Shown: positions 16,529-25,828, counted from the stretch's first letter. The stretch: 64,000 nt of DNA from Burkholderia sp. BCC1644 (GCF_902833225.1 NZ_CADFEI010000009.1:248001-312000); one strand, 5' to 3'. The notes: generated by a model not told the origin, from the letters alone. Numbers and translations are program-made.

Positions 16529-17223
16529 CACGCGCGCGGCTCGCGCCCGACCTGTTCGAGCGGCGGGCTGAACCCGAGCACCGTGTACTCCATCACGGGC
16601 ACCGTGCCTTTCGTCCCTTCCCCGGCCGCGCCCTGCACGACCACCGCGCGCACGGCGCCGGCCCGGTCGAATTTCAGCTTCGTGCCGACCGTTGCATTAC
16701 GCAGCGCCTCCAGCTCCTCGATCCGCGCGATCGCCAGCTTGCGCACCGCGCCGGACACGTACACCGGCAGGAACACCAGCGCGATGAAGATCGACACGGC
16801 ATCCTTCGACACGCTGTCCAGCACCGGCTGGCCCGACATCACGAGCGACAGCGAGGTCGCGGCGACGAAGATCGCGAGCACCGTCGCGCCGACGCCGAGC
16901 GACGCGAGCCGCTCGGCCGCCTTCTTCATGCGCGCCTTCACGAGTGCGCGCGCGGTCGCGGACGTCACCAGCCATTCGCGCTGCGCGCCGTAGTAACCGG
17001 CGACGCCGAGGAACAGCGTCGCGGCGGCGCTGACGGCGATGCTCGTGTACAGCGCTTCGAACATCATGCAGACGAATTCGAGCACGAACACGAGCACGAG
17101 CGGGCACAGCAGCAGACGGAACGAATAGCCGTCGCGGCCGTGCCCGCGAATCCACCATTTCACCGGCGCAAGCTGCCAGAAGCGGCTCTCCGGGCGCAGC
17201 GATAGTTCTTCGTTGTCGGTCAA
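16528..17223 (-). CDS. Membrane protein of unknown function
   Basis: An uncharacterised protein of about 231 residues from a TTG start at 17223 (TDNEELSLRPESRFW). The start is uncertain, because no ATG with a good ribosome site exists and the longer frame begins in unlikely sequence. Four hydrophobic segments are visible (around LLLCPLVLVFVLEF, ALYTSIAVSAAATLFLGVAG, GVGATVLAIFVAATSLSLV and AVSIFIALVFLPVYVSG). A soluble, basic C-terminal part follows (RKLAIARIEELEAL...). No domain is recognised. It stands alone between the kinase and a divergent MFS gene. Confidence 0.6.
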   Translation of the reverse strand: MTDNEELSLRPESRFWQLAPVKWWIRGHGRDGYSFRLLLCPLVLVFVLEFVCMMFEALYTSIAVSAAATLFLGVAGYYGAQREWLVTSATARALVKARMKKAAERLASLGVGATVLAIFVAATSLSLVMSGQPVLDSVSKDAVSIFIALVFLPVYVSGAVRKLAIARIEELEALRNATVGTKLKFDRAGAVRAVVVQGAAGEGTKGTVPVMEYTVLGFSPPLEQVGREPRA

Positions 17224-17280
17224 TTCGTCACCCGTGGTGTTCCGTTGCTCCTGGCGCGGCTGAAACAGGAATGAATGCCG

Positions 17281-17303
17281 CAGGTTATCAATTGATCCAA
17301 AAG
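17281..17303. promoter_or_regulatory. Probable LysR-type operator upstream of the MFS gene
   Basis: The 23-bp element begins caggttatc and contains the palindrome atcaattgat, about 100 bp before the MFS start. A near-identical element (caggttatc.att.atc) lies at 20092-20114 in the LysR/PdxA intergenic region. Two such matches within 3 kb, both ahead of plausible regulon members, suggest the LysR protein at 19132-20079 binds both. Confidence 0.55.
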
Positions 17304-17398
17304 ATTCATTAGACGCCGTCTCGGCCGGCGCGCGATGCTGGCCCCGCCAGTGAACGCGGCGCCATTGCAGCGCCGCGCACGAGAATGGAGTGAGACAC

Positions 17399-18676
17399 AT
17401 GCCTAACGACCATCGTCAACGGCGCCACACGCTGTGGCTGCTGTGCGCGCTTTCGTTCATCCTCTACGTCGACCGCGTCAACCTCGCGACCGCGGCCGGC
17501 GCGATCAAGACCGAGCTCGGCCTGTCGAATACCGAACTTGGCGTCGCATTCTCCGCGTTCGCGTATTCATACGCAATCTGCCAGATCGGCGGCGGCTGGA
17601 TCGCCGACCGCTTCGGGGCCCGCATCACGCTGATCGGCTGCGGGCTGATCTGGGTCGTCTCCACCTTCACGACGGGGCTCGTGCACAGCCTCGGGCTGCT
17701 GTTCGCCGCGCGCCTGCTGCTCGGCATCGGCGAAGGCGCGACACTGCCGGCCCAGGCCCGCGCGATCACGCACTGGTTCCCGCGCGAGCGGCGCGGCGTC
17801 GTGCAGGGCTTCACGCATTCGTTCTCGCGGCTCGGCAACGCGGTCACGCCGCCGATCGTCGCCGCGCTGATGACGTGGCTGTCGTGGCGCGCCGCGTTCT
17901 TCGTGATCGGCGCGGTGACGCTGGTCTGGCTCGCGTGGTGGATCGTCGGCTTCCGCGAACATCCGCTCGGCGACGAATCAGGCAACGGCCGCCCGCGCGC
18001 CACGCACCCCGCCGCACCGTCCGGCCCGACGCCGTGGGGCCCGCTGTTCCGCCGGATGGCGCCCACCATCTTCGTCTACTTCTGCTACGGCTGGACCGCG
18101 TGGCTGTTCTTCACGTGGCTGCCGACGTTCTTCCTGAACGGCCAGGGCCTGAACCTGAAATCGACCGCGCTGTTCGCGTCCGGCGTGTTCTTCGCGGGCG
18201 TGGTCGGCGACACGCTCGGCGGCTGGCTCTGCGACCGCATCTACCGGAAGACCGGCAACCTCGCGCTGTCGCGCCAGAGCGTGATCGTCACGAGCTTCGT
18301 CGGCGCGCTGATCTGCCTGCTGCCGCTCGCGATCGTCCATTCGACGGCCGGCGTCGCGCTGTGCCTGTCGGGGTCGTTCCTGTGTCTCGAACTGACGATC
18401 GGTCCGATCTGGGCCGTGCCGAGCGACATCGCGCCGAGCCACGCCGGCATCGCGAGCGGGATGATGAACGCCGGTTCCGCGATCTCGGGGATCCTGTCGC
18501 CGATCCTGTTCGGCTATCTCGTCGATCGCACCGGCAGCTGGACGCTGCCGTTCATCGGCTCGGTCGCGATGCTGCTGATCGGCATCGTCGCCGCGTTGCG
18601 GATCCGCCCGGACCGCACGCTGTCGGAATCGATGCCGACGCTCGCCGATGCGCCCGCCGCGCCGTCGGCGCGCTGA
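17399..18676 (+). CDS. MFS transporter, anion:cation symporter (glucarate/phthalate-permease-like)
   Basis: A 425-residue major facilitator of the ACS type with about 12 membrane spans. The loop 2-3 signature reads GGWIADRFGARITL, and 'FILYVDRVNLATAA' in helix 1 is typical of sugar-acid/aromatic-acid ACS permeases. The ATG at 17399 has ggag eight bases upstream and is preferred to a GTG at 17390. It is convergent with the LysR gene across a minisatellite. A shared operator sequence with the PdxA promoter suggests it imports the substrate of the cluster at 20195-26788. Confidence 0.88.
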   Translation: MPNDHRQRRHTLWLLCALSFILYVDRVNLATAAGAIKTELGLSNTELGVAFSAFAYSYAICQIGGGWIADRFGARITLIGCGLIWVVSTFTTGLVHSLGLLFAARLLLGIGEGATLPAQARAITHWFPRERRGVVQGFTHSFSRLGNAVTPPIVAALMTWLSWRAAFFVIGAVTLVWLAWWIVGFREHPLGDESGNGRPRATHPAAPSGPTPWGPLFRRMAPTIFVYFCYGWTAWLFFTWLPTFFLNGQGLNLKSTALFASGVFFAGVVGDTLGGWLCDRIYRKTGNLALSRQSVIVTSFVGALICLLPLAIVHSTAGVALCLSGSFLCLELTIGPIWAVPSDIAPSHAGIASGMMNAGSAISGILSPILFGYLVDRTGSWTLPFIGSVAMLLIGIVAALRIRPDRTLSESMPTLADAPAAPSAR

Positions 18677-18771
18677 AGCGGTTCGCGCCGGGTTCGCCTG
18701 ACTCTTCCGGCTCGCCGGCGTCGCCCGCCATCACGCTTCACCGCGTTCCGCGATGGTGGCTTGGCTTGCTT

Positions 18772-19077
18772 GGCTGGTTCGGCTGGTTCGGCTGGTTCGG
18801 CTGGTTCGGCTGGTTCGGCTGGTTCGGCTGGTTCGGCTGGTTCGGCTGGTTCGGCTGGTTCGGCTGGTTCGGCTGGTTCGGCGTATTCGGCGTGTTCGGC
18901 GTGTTCGGCGTGTTCGGCGTGTTCGGCGTGTTCGGCGTGTTCGGCGTGTTCGGCGTGTTCGGCGTGTTCGGCGTGTTCGGCGTGTTCGGCGTGTTCGGCG
19001 TGTTCGGCGTGTTCGGCGTGTTCGGCGTGTTCGGCGTGTTCGGCTTGATCGGCTTGATCGGCTTGATCGGCCTGCTC
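18772..19077. repeat. 9-bp minisatellite, 34 uninterrupted copies
   Basis: A 306-bp array with no indels, in homogenised blocks: 12 copies of ggctggttc, one ggcgtattc, 17 copies of ggcgtgttc, three of ggcttgatc and one ggcctgctc. It lies between the convergent MFS and LysR genes. The 9-bp unit keeps all six frames open, which produces long low-complexity ORFs (for example Ala-Glu-Pro/His repeats on the minus strand), but no start signal or conserved domain supports translation. The block structure indicates expansion by slippage, so copy number is likely to vary between strains. The flanks 18677-18771 and 19078-19131 hold degenerate copies only. Confidence 0.95.
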
Positions 19078-19131
19078 GGCCAGCGCGGTTGGCGCGGCTG
19101 GCTCGGCCGCCTCGGCTGGCAAACCGCGCCA

Positions 19132-20079
19132 TTACGCATCGCCGTCATCCCCCACCCCGTCCCGGTGGAACAGCGCGAGAAACTGCTGCGCGGGGATGCT
19201 CAGCGGCCGGTCGCGCCGCACGAGGCTGCCGTATGACGGCAGCTTCTGTTCGAGCGCGTAGTCGATGATCGTGACGAGCCCGTGCTCCGCGTTGCGCTGC
19301 GCCACCGTCAGCGGAATCACGCCGAGCATCGACGAACGGTCGACGAGGTTCATCGTCGTCAGGATCGACCCCGTTTCGACGAGCCCGCGCGGCATCGGCT
19401 GGTGACGCGCGCGGAATTCGCGCTCGACGACTTCGCGCGCCGGGCTGCCGGCCGGCTGCAGGATCCACGCGTAGTCGAGCAGCGCATCGAATTCGACCTG
19501 CCCCGCGCCCGCGAGCGGATGGTCGCGGCCCGCGATGATCGCGAGCGCCTCGTCGTCGACCACGCGGAAGTCGCAATCGGTCCCGACGTGGCGCCCGATC
19601 ACCACTTCGAGCACGCCTTCGCGCAGCTGCGGCATCAGACGGTCGCTCGTGTCCACCGCGATGTCGATCGCGAGCAGCGGATAACGCGCCTTCAACTGCA
19701 CCAGCGCCTCGGTCAGCCGGCCCGGCGACGCGGCCATGATGCTGCCGATCGCGAGCCGCCCGGCACTGCCCAGCTGCAGTTCGCCGAGTTCGCGGTTCAA
19801 CGCTTCCACGCTGCCGCGAATCCCTCGGAAATAACCGAGCACGCGCTCGCCGGCCGGGTTCAGCACGAGCCCGCGCCCGACGCGATCGAACAGCCGCTGG
19901 CCGAGCGCGCTCTCCAGTTCGGCCAGCATCTTCGTCGCGGCCGGCTGCGTGAGGCCCATCTGCTCGGCTGCCGCGCGCAGCGTCGAGCATTCGTCGACGG
20001 CCAGCAGCAGCGCGATCTGCCGCATGCGCAGCCGGTTCAGCAACTGCGGGGTCGAGTCTCGTCGGTCGATCGAGCCCAT
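19132..20079 (-). CDS. LysR family transcriptional regulator
   Basis: A 315-residue LysR-type regulator. The N-terminal winged helix-turn-helix (RMRQIALLLAVDECSTLRAAAEQMGLTQPAATKMLAELE) resembles the GbpR subgroup, which controls sugar and aromatic-acid uptake. The C-terminal two-lobed effector domain follows from about residue 105. It is divergent from the PdxA-like gene with 115 bp between starts, the normal arrangement for a cluster activator. It probably binds the caggttatc elements at 20092 and 17281. Confidence 0.9.
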   Translation of the reverse strand: MGSIDRRDSTPQLLNRLRMRQIALLLAVDECSTLRAAAEQMGLTQPAATKMLAELESALGQRLFDRVGRGLVLNPAGERVLGYFRGIRGSVEALNRELGELQLGSAGRLAIGSIMAASPGRLTEALVQLKARYPLLAIDIAVDTSDRLMPQLREGVLEVVIGRHVGTDCDFRVVDDEALAIIAGRDHPLAGAGQVEFDALLDYAWILQPAGSPAREVVEREFRARHQPMPRGLVETGSILTTMNLVDRSSMLGVIPLTVAQRNAEHGLVTIIDYALEQKLPSYGSLVRRDRPLSIPAQQFLALFHRDGVGDDGDA

Positions 20080-20091
20080 CTTTGATTACTC

Positions 20092-20114
20092 CAGGTTATC
20101 GATTCATCAAGAGT
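20092..20114. promoter_or_regulatory. Probable LysR operator in the divergent promoter
   Basis: The element caggttatcgattcatca contains a T-N11-A LysR box and matches the element at 17281-17303. It lies just upstream of the LysR start and about 80-100 bp from the PdxA-like start, suitable for activation and autoregulation. Confidence 0.55.
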
Positions 20115-20194
20115 TTTCAATTTACCGACTCATTCCGTCTACCTAGCATGAACCCCATACACGAACGGCTACGCGCCGCCACCGGAGACACCGC

Positions 20195-21250
20195 ATGAAC
20201 ACCCCCTCGACCGCCGCCACCCTGCCCGTCGTCGCGCTGACGCTCGGCGACCCCGCCGGCATCGGCGCCGAACTGATCGCGAAACTGCTCGCCCGCCCCG
20301 ACGCGACCGCCCGCGCGAACCTCGTGCTGATCGGCGATCGCTGGCTGTGGGAAGCCGGCCAGCGCGTCGCCGGCGTCACGGTCGACGTCGAGCCCGTCGC
20401 GTCGCTCGCCGCCGCGCGCGGCCGGCCGTCGACCGCACGCGCCGCGTTCGTCGCCATCGACACGATCGATCCCGCCGGCGTCACGGTCGGGCAGCCCGGC
20501 GCGGCCGGCGGCCGCTCGACACTGACCGTGCTCGACCTGTGCCTCGACGCCGCGCTCGCCGGCGAGATCGACGCGATCTGCTTCGCGCCGCTGAACAAAT
20601 ACGCGATGAAGCTCGGCGGGCTACGCCACGACGACGAGCTGCACCACTTCGCCGAAGCGCTCGGCGTGACCGGCTATTTCTGCGAATTCAACACGCTCGG
20701 CGAACTGTGGACGGCGCGCATCTCGTCGCATATCCCGCTGAAGGACGCGGCCGGCTGCCTGAGCATCGAGCGGATCGAGCAGGCTTCGGAACTCATCTAC
20801 CGGTCGCTGCTCGCGAACGGCGTCGCGGCGCCGAAGGTGGCGATCGCCGCGTTCAACCCGCACGGCGGCGACGGCGGCAGTTGCGGCCGCGAGGAAGTCG
20901 ACATCATCGAGCCGGCCGTGCGCAAGCTGCAGGCGCGCGACTGGCCGACCGACGCGCCGTTCCACGGCCCGTTCCCCGCCGACACGATCTTCCTGAAGGC
21001 GCAGGCCGGCGACTACCAGGCGATCGTCACGATGTACCACGACCAGGGGCAGATCGCGATCAAGCTGCTCGGCTTCTCGCGCGGCGTGACCGTGCAGGGC
21101 GGGCTGCCCGTGCCGATCACCACGCCCGCGCACGGCACCGCGTACGACATCGCGGGCCGCGGCACGGCCGACGTCGGCGCGACCTGGCAGGCACTGCAGA
21201 TCGCCTGCCGGATGGGCGCCGCGCGCCGCACCCCCGCTGTTTCGGCGTGA
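20195..21250 (+). CDS. PdxA-family metal- and NAD-dependent dehydrogenase
   Basis: A 351-residue homologue of 4-hydroxythreonine-4-phosphate dehydrogenase. The three metal-binding histidines are present (SSHIPL, FNPHGGDGG, MYHDQGQ), so it should be active. The region following the second His (GGSCGREE) differs from true PdxA (usually GGHMGTEE). Catabolic clusters use PdxA relatives for substrates other than the vitamin B6 intermediate, including the 4-phospho-threonate/erythronate enzymes and the terephthalate dihydrodiol dehydrogenase TphB. No DUF1537 kinase is nearby, so a non-phosphorylated sugar-acid substrate is more likely. It is the first gene of the LysR-controlled cluster. Confidence 0.85.
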   Translation: MNTPSTAATLPVVALTLGDPAGIGAELIAKLLARPDATARANLVLIGDRWLWEAGQRVAGVTVDVEPVASLAAARGRPSTARAAFVAIDTIDPAGVTVGQPGAAGGRSTLTVLDLCLDAALAGEIDAICFAPLNKYAMKLGGLRHDDELHHFAEALGVTGYFCEFNTLGELWTARISSHIPLKDAAGCLSIERIEQASELIYRSLLANGVAAPKVAIAAFNPHGGDGGSCGREEVDIIEPAVRKLQARDWPTDAPFHGPFPADTIFLKAQAGDYQAIVTMYHDQGQIAIKLLGFSRGVTVQGGLPVPITTPAHGTAYDIAGRGTADVGATWQALQIACRMGAARRTPAVSA

Positions 21251-21313
21251 CGCTCGCACGCCTCGCTCGCACCCCCTTTGCACACGACAACACCGCATCC
21301 CGGAGACACCCTC

Positions 21314-22486
21314 ATGAAGATCCGTTCCGTACGCGCACGCGTATTCCAGTGGAAAGGCAAGACCGTTCCGCCCCAGGGCAACTTCTGCTCGAACGCGATG
21401 GACCTGCTGTACGCGCCGCAGGAAACGATGAGCACGTTCCGCTTCCATGCGTGGACGGTCGTCGAGGTCGAGACCGACGACGGCATCGTCGGCCTCGGCA
21501 ACGTCGCGCTCGCGCCGCACGTCGCGAAGGTCATCATCGACCAGTACCTCGCGCCGCTCGTGATCGGCCAGGACCCGTGGGACTACGAATACCTGAACCA
21601 GCGGATGTACCGCGCGACCCACGCATGGGGCCGCAAGGGCATCGGCATGGCGGCGATCTCGGCCGTCGACATCGCGATCTGGGACATCCTCGGCAAGAGC
21701 GTCGGCAAGCCGGTGTTCAAGCTGCTCGGCGGCCGCACCAAGGAAAAGATCCCCTGCTACTACTCGAAGCTCTACCGCACCGACCTGAAGGAGATGCAGG
21801 ACGAGGCGCAGCGCTATCTGAAGGAAGGCTTCCGCGCGTTCAAGATGCGTTTCGGCTACGGGCCCGCGCACGGGCAGCAGGGCGTGGTCGAGAACCTGAA
21901 GTCGGTCGCGGCGATCCGCGAGGTGATCGGCTACGACAACGACCTCATGCTCGAGTGCTACATGGGCTGGAACCTCGAGTACGCGAAGCGCATCCTGCCG
22001 AAGCTCGAAAAATACCAGCCGCGCTGGCTGGAAGAACCGGTGATCGCCGACGACATCGACGGCTACGCGGAGCTGAATCAGCTCACCCGCATTCCGATCT
22101 CCGGCGGCGAGCACGAGTTCTCCCTGTACGGCTTCAAGCAGCTGCTCGACCGCAAGGCCGTGTCGGTCGTCCAGTACGACACGAACCGCGTCGGCGGGAT
22201 CACGATGGCGCACAAGATCAACGCGCTGTGCGAAGCGTACAGCGTGCCGGTGATTCCGCACGCGGGCCAGATGCACAACTACCACCTGACGATGAGCACG
22301 CTCGCGTCGCCGATGAGCGAGTACTTCCCGATGTTCGACGTCGAGGTCGGCAACGAGCTGTTCTATTACATCTTCGACGGCGAGCCGGTGGCCGAGAACG
22401 GTTTCGTGCAACTGCGTGACGACGTGCCGGGTCTCGGCCTCACGCTGAAGACCGAGTACCTCGACCAGTTCGACATCGTCGAGTGA
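21314..22486 (+). CDS. Enolase-superfamily sugar-acid dehydratase (MR/MLE or rhamnonate-dehydratase-like)
   Basis: A 390-residue member of the mandelate racemase/muconate-lactonising group of the enolase superfamily. Candidate metal ligands are the acidic residues in [15 protein letters not shown] and SGGEHE, and the candidate catalytic base is the His in [10 protein letters not shown], resembling rhamnonate and related acid-sugar dehydratases. The expected reaction is dehydration of an aldonic acid to a 2-keto-3-deoxy acid. It sits between the PdxA-like and DapA-like genes; the spacing to the next gene is 8 bp, indicating one operon. The exact sugar cannot be read from sequence. Confidence 0.86.
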   Translation: MKIRSVRARVFQWKGKTVPPQGNFCSNAMDLLYAPQETMSTFRFHAWTVVEVETDDGIVGLGNVALAPHVAKVIIDQYLAPLVIGQDPWDYEYLNQRMYRATHAWGRKGIGMAAISAVDIAIWDILGKSVGKPVFKLLGGRTKEKIPCYYSKLYRTDLKEMQDEAQRYLKEGFRAFKMRFGYGPAHGQQGVVENLKSVAAIREVIGYDNDLMLECYMGWNLEYAKRILPKLEKYQPRWLEEPVIADDIDGYAELNQLTRIPISGGEHEFSLYGFKQLLDRKAVSVVQYDTNRVGGITMAHKINALCEAYSVPVIPHAGQMHNYHLTMSTLASPMSEYFPMFDVEVGNELFYYIFDGEPVAENGFVQLRDDVPGLGLTLKTEYLDQFDIVE

Positions 22487-22494
22487 GGCCCGCC

Positions 22495-23412
22495 ATGAAC
22501 GCACGCTACCAGGGTGTCTTTCCGGTCGCGCCGACGATCTTCGACGCGCACGGCGCGCTCGATCTCGACGGCCAGCGCCGCTGCCTCGACTTCATGATCG
22601 ACGCCGGTTCGCACGGCATCTGCATCCATGCGAATTATTCGGAGCAATTCGCGCTCGGCGACGACGAACGCGACCTGATCACGCGCACCACGCTCGAGCA
22701 CGTCGCGGGCCGCGTGCCGGTGATCGTCACGACGTCGCACTTCAGCGCGCGGATCTGCGCGGCACGCAACCGGCAGGCGCAGGCGCTCGGCGCGGCGATG
22801 GTGATGGTGATGCCGCCGTACCACGGCGCGACGTTCCGCGTGCCCGAGGCACAGGTGCGCGCGTTCTTCCGCGAAGCCGCCGACGGCCTCGACATTCCGC
22901 TGATGATCCAGGACGCACCCGCGAGCGGCGTCGCGCTGTCCGCGCCGTTCCTCGCGACGCTCGCGCGCGAGATCGATGCCGTGTCGTACTTCAAGATCGA
23001 GACGGCCGGCGCCGCATCGAAGTTGCGCGAGCTGATCGCGCTCGGCGGCGACGCGATCGAAGGGCCGTGGGACGGCGAGGAAGGCATCACGCTGCTCGCC
23101 GATCTCGATGCCGGCGCGACCGGCGCGATGACGGGCGGCGGCTATCCCGACGGGATTCGCCGGATCACCGACGCGTATTTCGCCGGACGCCGCGACGAAG
23201 CGGTCGAGCAGTACGCGCGCTGGCTGCCGCTCATCAACTACGAGAACCGCCAGTCGGGCTTCCTGACCGCGAAGGCGCTGATGCGCGAAGGCGGCGTGAT
23301 CGCGTGCGACCAGCCGCGCTCGCCGTGGCCCGAGCTGCATCCGCAGGTGCGTGCGGGCCTGCTCGATACGGCGCGGCGGCTCGATCCGCTCGTGCTGCGC
23401 TGGGGGCGTTAG
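22495..23412 (+). CDS. DapA (dihydrodipicolinate synthase/N-acetylneuraminate lyase) family protein
   Basis: A 305-residue TIM-barrel aldolase or dehydratase. The Schiff-base lysine is Lys167 in YFKIETAG. The canonical GTTGE substrate loop is replaced by HANYSEQ and the usual catalytic Tyr region by LMIQDAP, so it is neither a lysine-biosynthesis DapA nor a standard KDG aldolase. It probably cleaves or dehydrates the 2-keto-3-deoxy acid formed by the preceding dehydratase. The ATG at 22495 overlaps no other gene and begins 8 bp after the previous stop. Confidence 0.85.
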   Translation: MNARYQGVFPVAPTIFDAHGALDLDGQRRCLDFMIDAGSHGICIHANYSEQFALGDDERDLITRTTLEHVAGRVPVIVTTSHFSARICAARNRQAQALGAAMVMVMPPYHGATFRVPEAQVRAFFREAADGLDIPLMIQDAPASGVALSAPFLATLAREIDAVSYFKIETAGAASKLRELIALGGDAIEGPWDGEEGITLLADLDAGATGAMTGGGYPDGIRRITDAYFAGRRDEAVEQYARWLPLINYENRQSGFLTAKALMREGGVIACDQPRSPWPELHPQVRAGLLDTARRLDPLVLRWGR

Positions 23413-23543
23413 CGATCGGTTCACACGTGCGACGCCGCAAGGCGTTGCGCATCGGCGGCCGGTGCGACTCCGGCCCGCCACGGCGAGACAGCGGCCCATC
23501 AGAAGGCCGCCGCGGCCGACTACCCAAACTGGATGGAGACACC

Positions 23544-24836
23544 ATGACCCTGTTGACCCCGGCCACCCCGGCATACGAAGCCGGCGAAGCCATTCCGCGC
23601 CGCCGCTGGCTGCGCGTGATTCCGCCGCTGCTGCTCGCCTGCATCATTTCCTACATGGACCGCGTCAACATCGCGTTCGCGATGCCCGGCGGGATGAACG
23701 CCGATCTCGGCATGGACGCGACGATGGCCGGCCTCGCCGGCGGCATCTTCTTCTTCGGCTACCTGTTCCTGCAGATTCCCGGCGGCCGGCGCGCGGCGCT
23801 CGGCAGCGGCAAGAAGTTCATCGCGTGGTCGCTCGTGAGCTGGGCCGTGCTGTCGGTGCTGACCGGGCTCGTCACCCATACGTGGCAACTTTTGGCGCTG
23901 CGCTTCATGCTCGGCGTGGCCGAAGGCGGGATGCTGCCCGTCGTGCTGACGATGGTCAGCCACTGGTTTCCCGATCGCGAGCGCGGCCGCGCGAACGCGA
24001 TGGTCATCATGTTCGTGCCGCTCGCCGGCATGATTACCGCGCCGCTGTCCGGCTTCATCCTTGCCGCGTACGACTGGCGTCACCTGTTCTTCAGCGCGGG
24101 CGCACTGTCGCTGCTGTGCCTGGTCGCGTGGATGATGTTCGCCGACGACGGCCCGGAAACCGCGCGCTGGGTGTCGCCGCGCGAAAAAGCCTACATCCTC
24201 GACGCGCTGCGCGACGAGCAGGAACGCAAGCGCGCGGCCGGCGCGCCGGCTGCCGCGTCGTTCGGCGAGCTGCTGCGCAACCCGACGATCTGGCTGCTCA
24301 TCGCGATCAACTTCTGCTATCAGGTCGGCATCTACGGCTATACGATGTGGTTGCCGACCCTGCTGAAAAATCTCACGCACAGCGGGATGGGCAAGATCGG
24401 TCTGCTCGCGATGCTGCCGTATGTCGCGATGGTGATCGGGATGTTCGTCACGTCGTATTGGTCTGACCGGACCGGCAAGCGCCGACTGTTCGTGCTGCTG
24501 CCGCTGGTCGGCTTCGCCGCGTGCCTCGCGCTGTCGGTGCTCACGCATGCATCGATGGCCGTGTCGTTCACGTTCCTGATCGGCTGCGGCTTCTTCCTGC
24601 AGGCCGCCGCCGGCGTGTTCTGGGCGATTCCGCCGAAGCTTTGCAGCGTCGAGACGGCCGGCAGCGCGCGCGGCCTGATCAACGCGCTCGGCAATCTCGG
24701 CGGCTTCTGCGGCCCGTATGCGGTCGGCGTGCTGACCCAGCACGTGAGCGCGGCGGCCGGCGTGTACAGCCTCGCGGTCACGCTCGCGATCGCCGGCGTG
24801 CTCGCGATGACGCTGCCGCAGCGCTGCGAGGACTGA
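23544..24836 (+). CDS. MFS transporter, ACS family (second permease)
   Basis: A 430-residue, 12-span major facilitator. Helix 1 carries LLLACIISYMDRVNIAFAMPG, the hallmark of ACS sugar-acid/tartrate-type permeases. Loop 2-3 is atypical: it reads GGRRAALGSGKKF without the usual acidic residue of G-x-x-x-D-R. The start at 23544 has ggagac immediately upstream. The gene lies 131 bp after the DapA-like gene in the LysR-controlled cluster and is likely to import the same or a related substrate as the MFS at 17399-18676. Confidence 0.88.
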   Translation: MTLLTPATPAYEAGEAIPRRRWLRVIPPLLLACIISYMDRVNIAFAMPGGMNADLGMDATMAGLAGGIFFFGYLFLQIPGGRRAALGSGKKFIAWSLVSWAVLSVLTGLVTHTWQLLALRFMLGVAEGGMLPVVLTMVSHWFPDRERGRANAMVIMFVPLAGMITAPLSGFILAAYDWRHLFFSAGALSLLCLVAWMMFADDGPETARWVSPREKAYILDALRDEQERKRAAGAPAAASFGELLRNPTIWLLIAINFCYQVGIYGYTMWLPTLLKNLTHSGMGKIGLLAMLPYVAMVIGMFVTSYWSDRTGKRRLFVLLPLVGFAACLALSVLTHASMAVSFTFLIGCGFFLQAAAGVFWAIPPKLCSVETAGSARGLINALGNLGGFCGPYAVGVLTQHVSAAAGVYSLAVTLAIAGVLAMTLPQRCED

Positions 24837-24879
24837 TACCGGATACGCGGGACAGCGAACGATATTACGGAGACTCACC

Positions 24880-25827
24880 ATGAACGACACCCTGTTGCTG
24901 GTGCAGAAATGCGCCCATACCTTCAGCTTCTACGACCTCGACACGAAAGCGCCGCTCAAGCACATCGTGCTGCCGAACTTCCCGCACGAATTCACCGTCG
25001 ACGTGAACGAGCGCCATGCGTACGTCGGCATCTTCGGGATCGAAACCGCGTGGTCGCGCGGTCATGAAGGCGATCACCGGATCGCCGAGATCGATCTCGT
25101 CGAGCGCACGCACACGCGCATGCTCGACCTGTGGCCGTACTACCGGCCGCACGGGATGGCGACCGACCGCGACGGCCGGTTGTACGCGATGAGCGAGGCG
25201 CACGACATGCTGCTCGTATTCGACGAGCCGACCCGGCAGCCGGTGCCGAACATGGCCGTGCCGTCCGGCGGCGTGAAGACGCACCTCGTGACGCTCACGC
25301 GCGACGCGAGCCGCGCCTACGGCGTGCACCTGCTGTCGAACACGGTCACGCAGTTCCATCCACGCGACGCGACGGTCGCGCCGCGCGCGGTGATGCCCGG
25401 CCCGCGCCCCGAAGGCAATGCGCTGTCGAGCGACGAGCGCACGCTGTTCGTCGCGAATCGCGGCGACGACACGCTGGTCGAGATCGACACGGAAACGATG
25501 ACCTGCGGCCGCCGCGTGAAGACCCGCAGCGATCCGAACCGCATCTACCGGACGAGCGCGCCGGACGGCCGCGACCTGCTGCTGCTGACCAATTCGGGCG
25601 AACGGTCGATCTCGGTGTTCGATGCGCGCCAGCTTGAAGAGATCGAGCGCATCGCGCTGCCCGCGAACCCGACCGCGCTGTCGTTCCATCCGTCGCGGCG
25701 CGTCGCCTACGTGTCGTTCCAGGACGACTACGTGCGCGAACTCGATCTCGATACCTGGCGCTTCGTCGGCGCGCTCGCGACGCTGCGCGAGCCCGATGCG
25801 TCGTACGTGCTCGCCGGAGCACGCTGA
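24880..25827 (+). CDS. YncE-like/lactonase-type beta-propeller protein, cytoplasmic
   Basis: A 315-residue repeat protein without a signal peptide. Repeated motifs such as HEFTVDVNERHAYVGIFG, SSDERTLFVANRGDDTLVEID and SFHPSRRVAYVSF fit a seven-bladed YncE/6-phosphogluconolactonase-like propeller. In this context it could be a sugar-lactone hydrolase or a substrate-binding accessory protein. No catalytic residues can be named. It is separated from the amidohydrolase gene by one base and so is translationally coupled with it. Confidence 0.75.
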   Translation: MNDTLLLVQKCAHTFSFYDLDTKAPLKHIVLPNFPHEFTVDVNERHAYVGIFGIETAWSRGHEGDHRIAEIDLVERTHTRMLDLWPYYRPHGMATDRDGRLYAMSEAHDMLLVFDEPTRQPVPNMAVPSGGVKTHLVTLTRDASRAYGVHLLSNTVTQFHPRDATVAPRAVMPGPRPEGNALSSDERTLFVANRGDDTLVEIDTETMTCGRRVKTRSDPNRIYRTSAPDGRDLLLLTNSGERSISVFDARQLEEIERIALPANPTALSFHPSRRVAYVSFQDDYVRELDLDTWRFVGALATLREPDASYVLAGAR

Positions 25828-25828
25828 C

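Noticed and set aside
18514-19132. Long minus-strand repeat ORFs (Ala-Glu-Pro/His and related) over the minisatellite
   Set aside because: They are open only because the 9-bp unit lacks stops in every frame; there is no good start or domain and they run antisense into the MFS gene.
20195-21250. Calling the PdxA-like gene true pdxA (vitamin B6 synthesis)
   Set aside because: Catabolic context, LysR control and a divergent loop after the second metal His argue against it.
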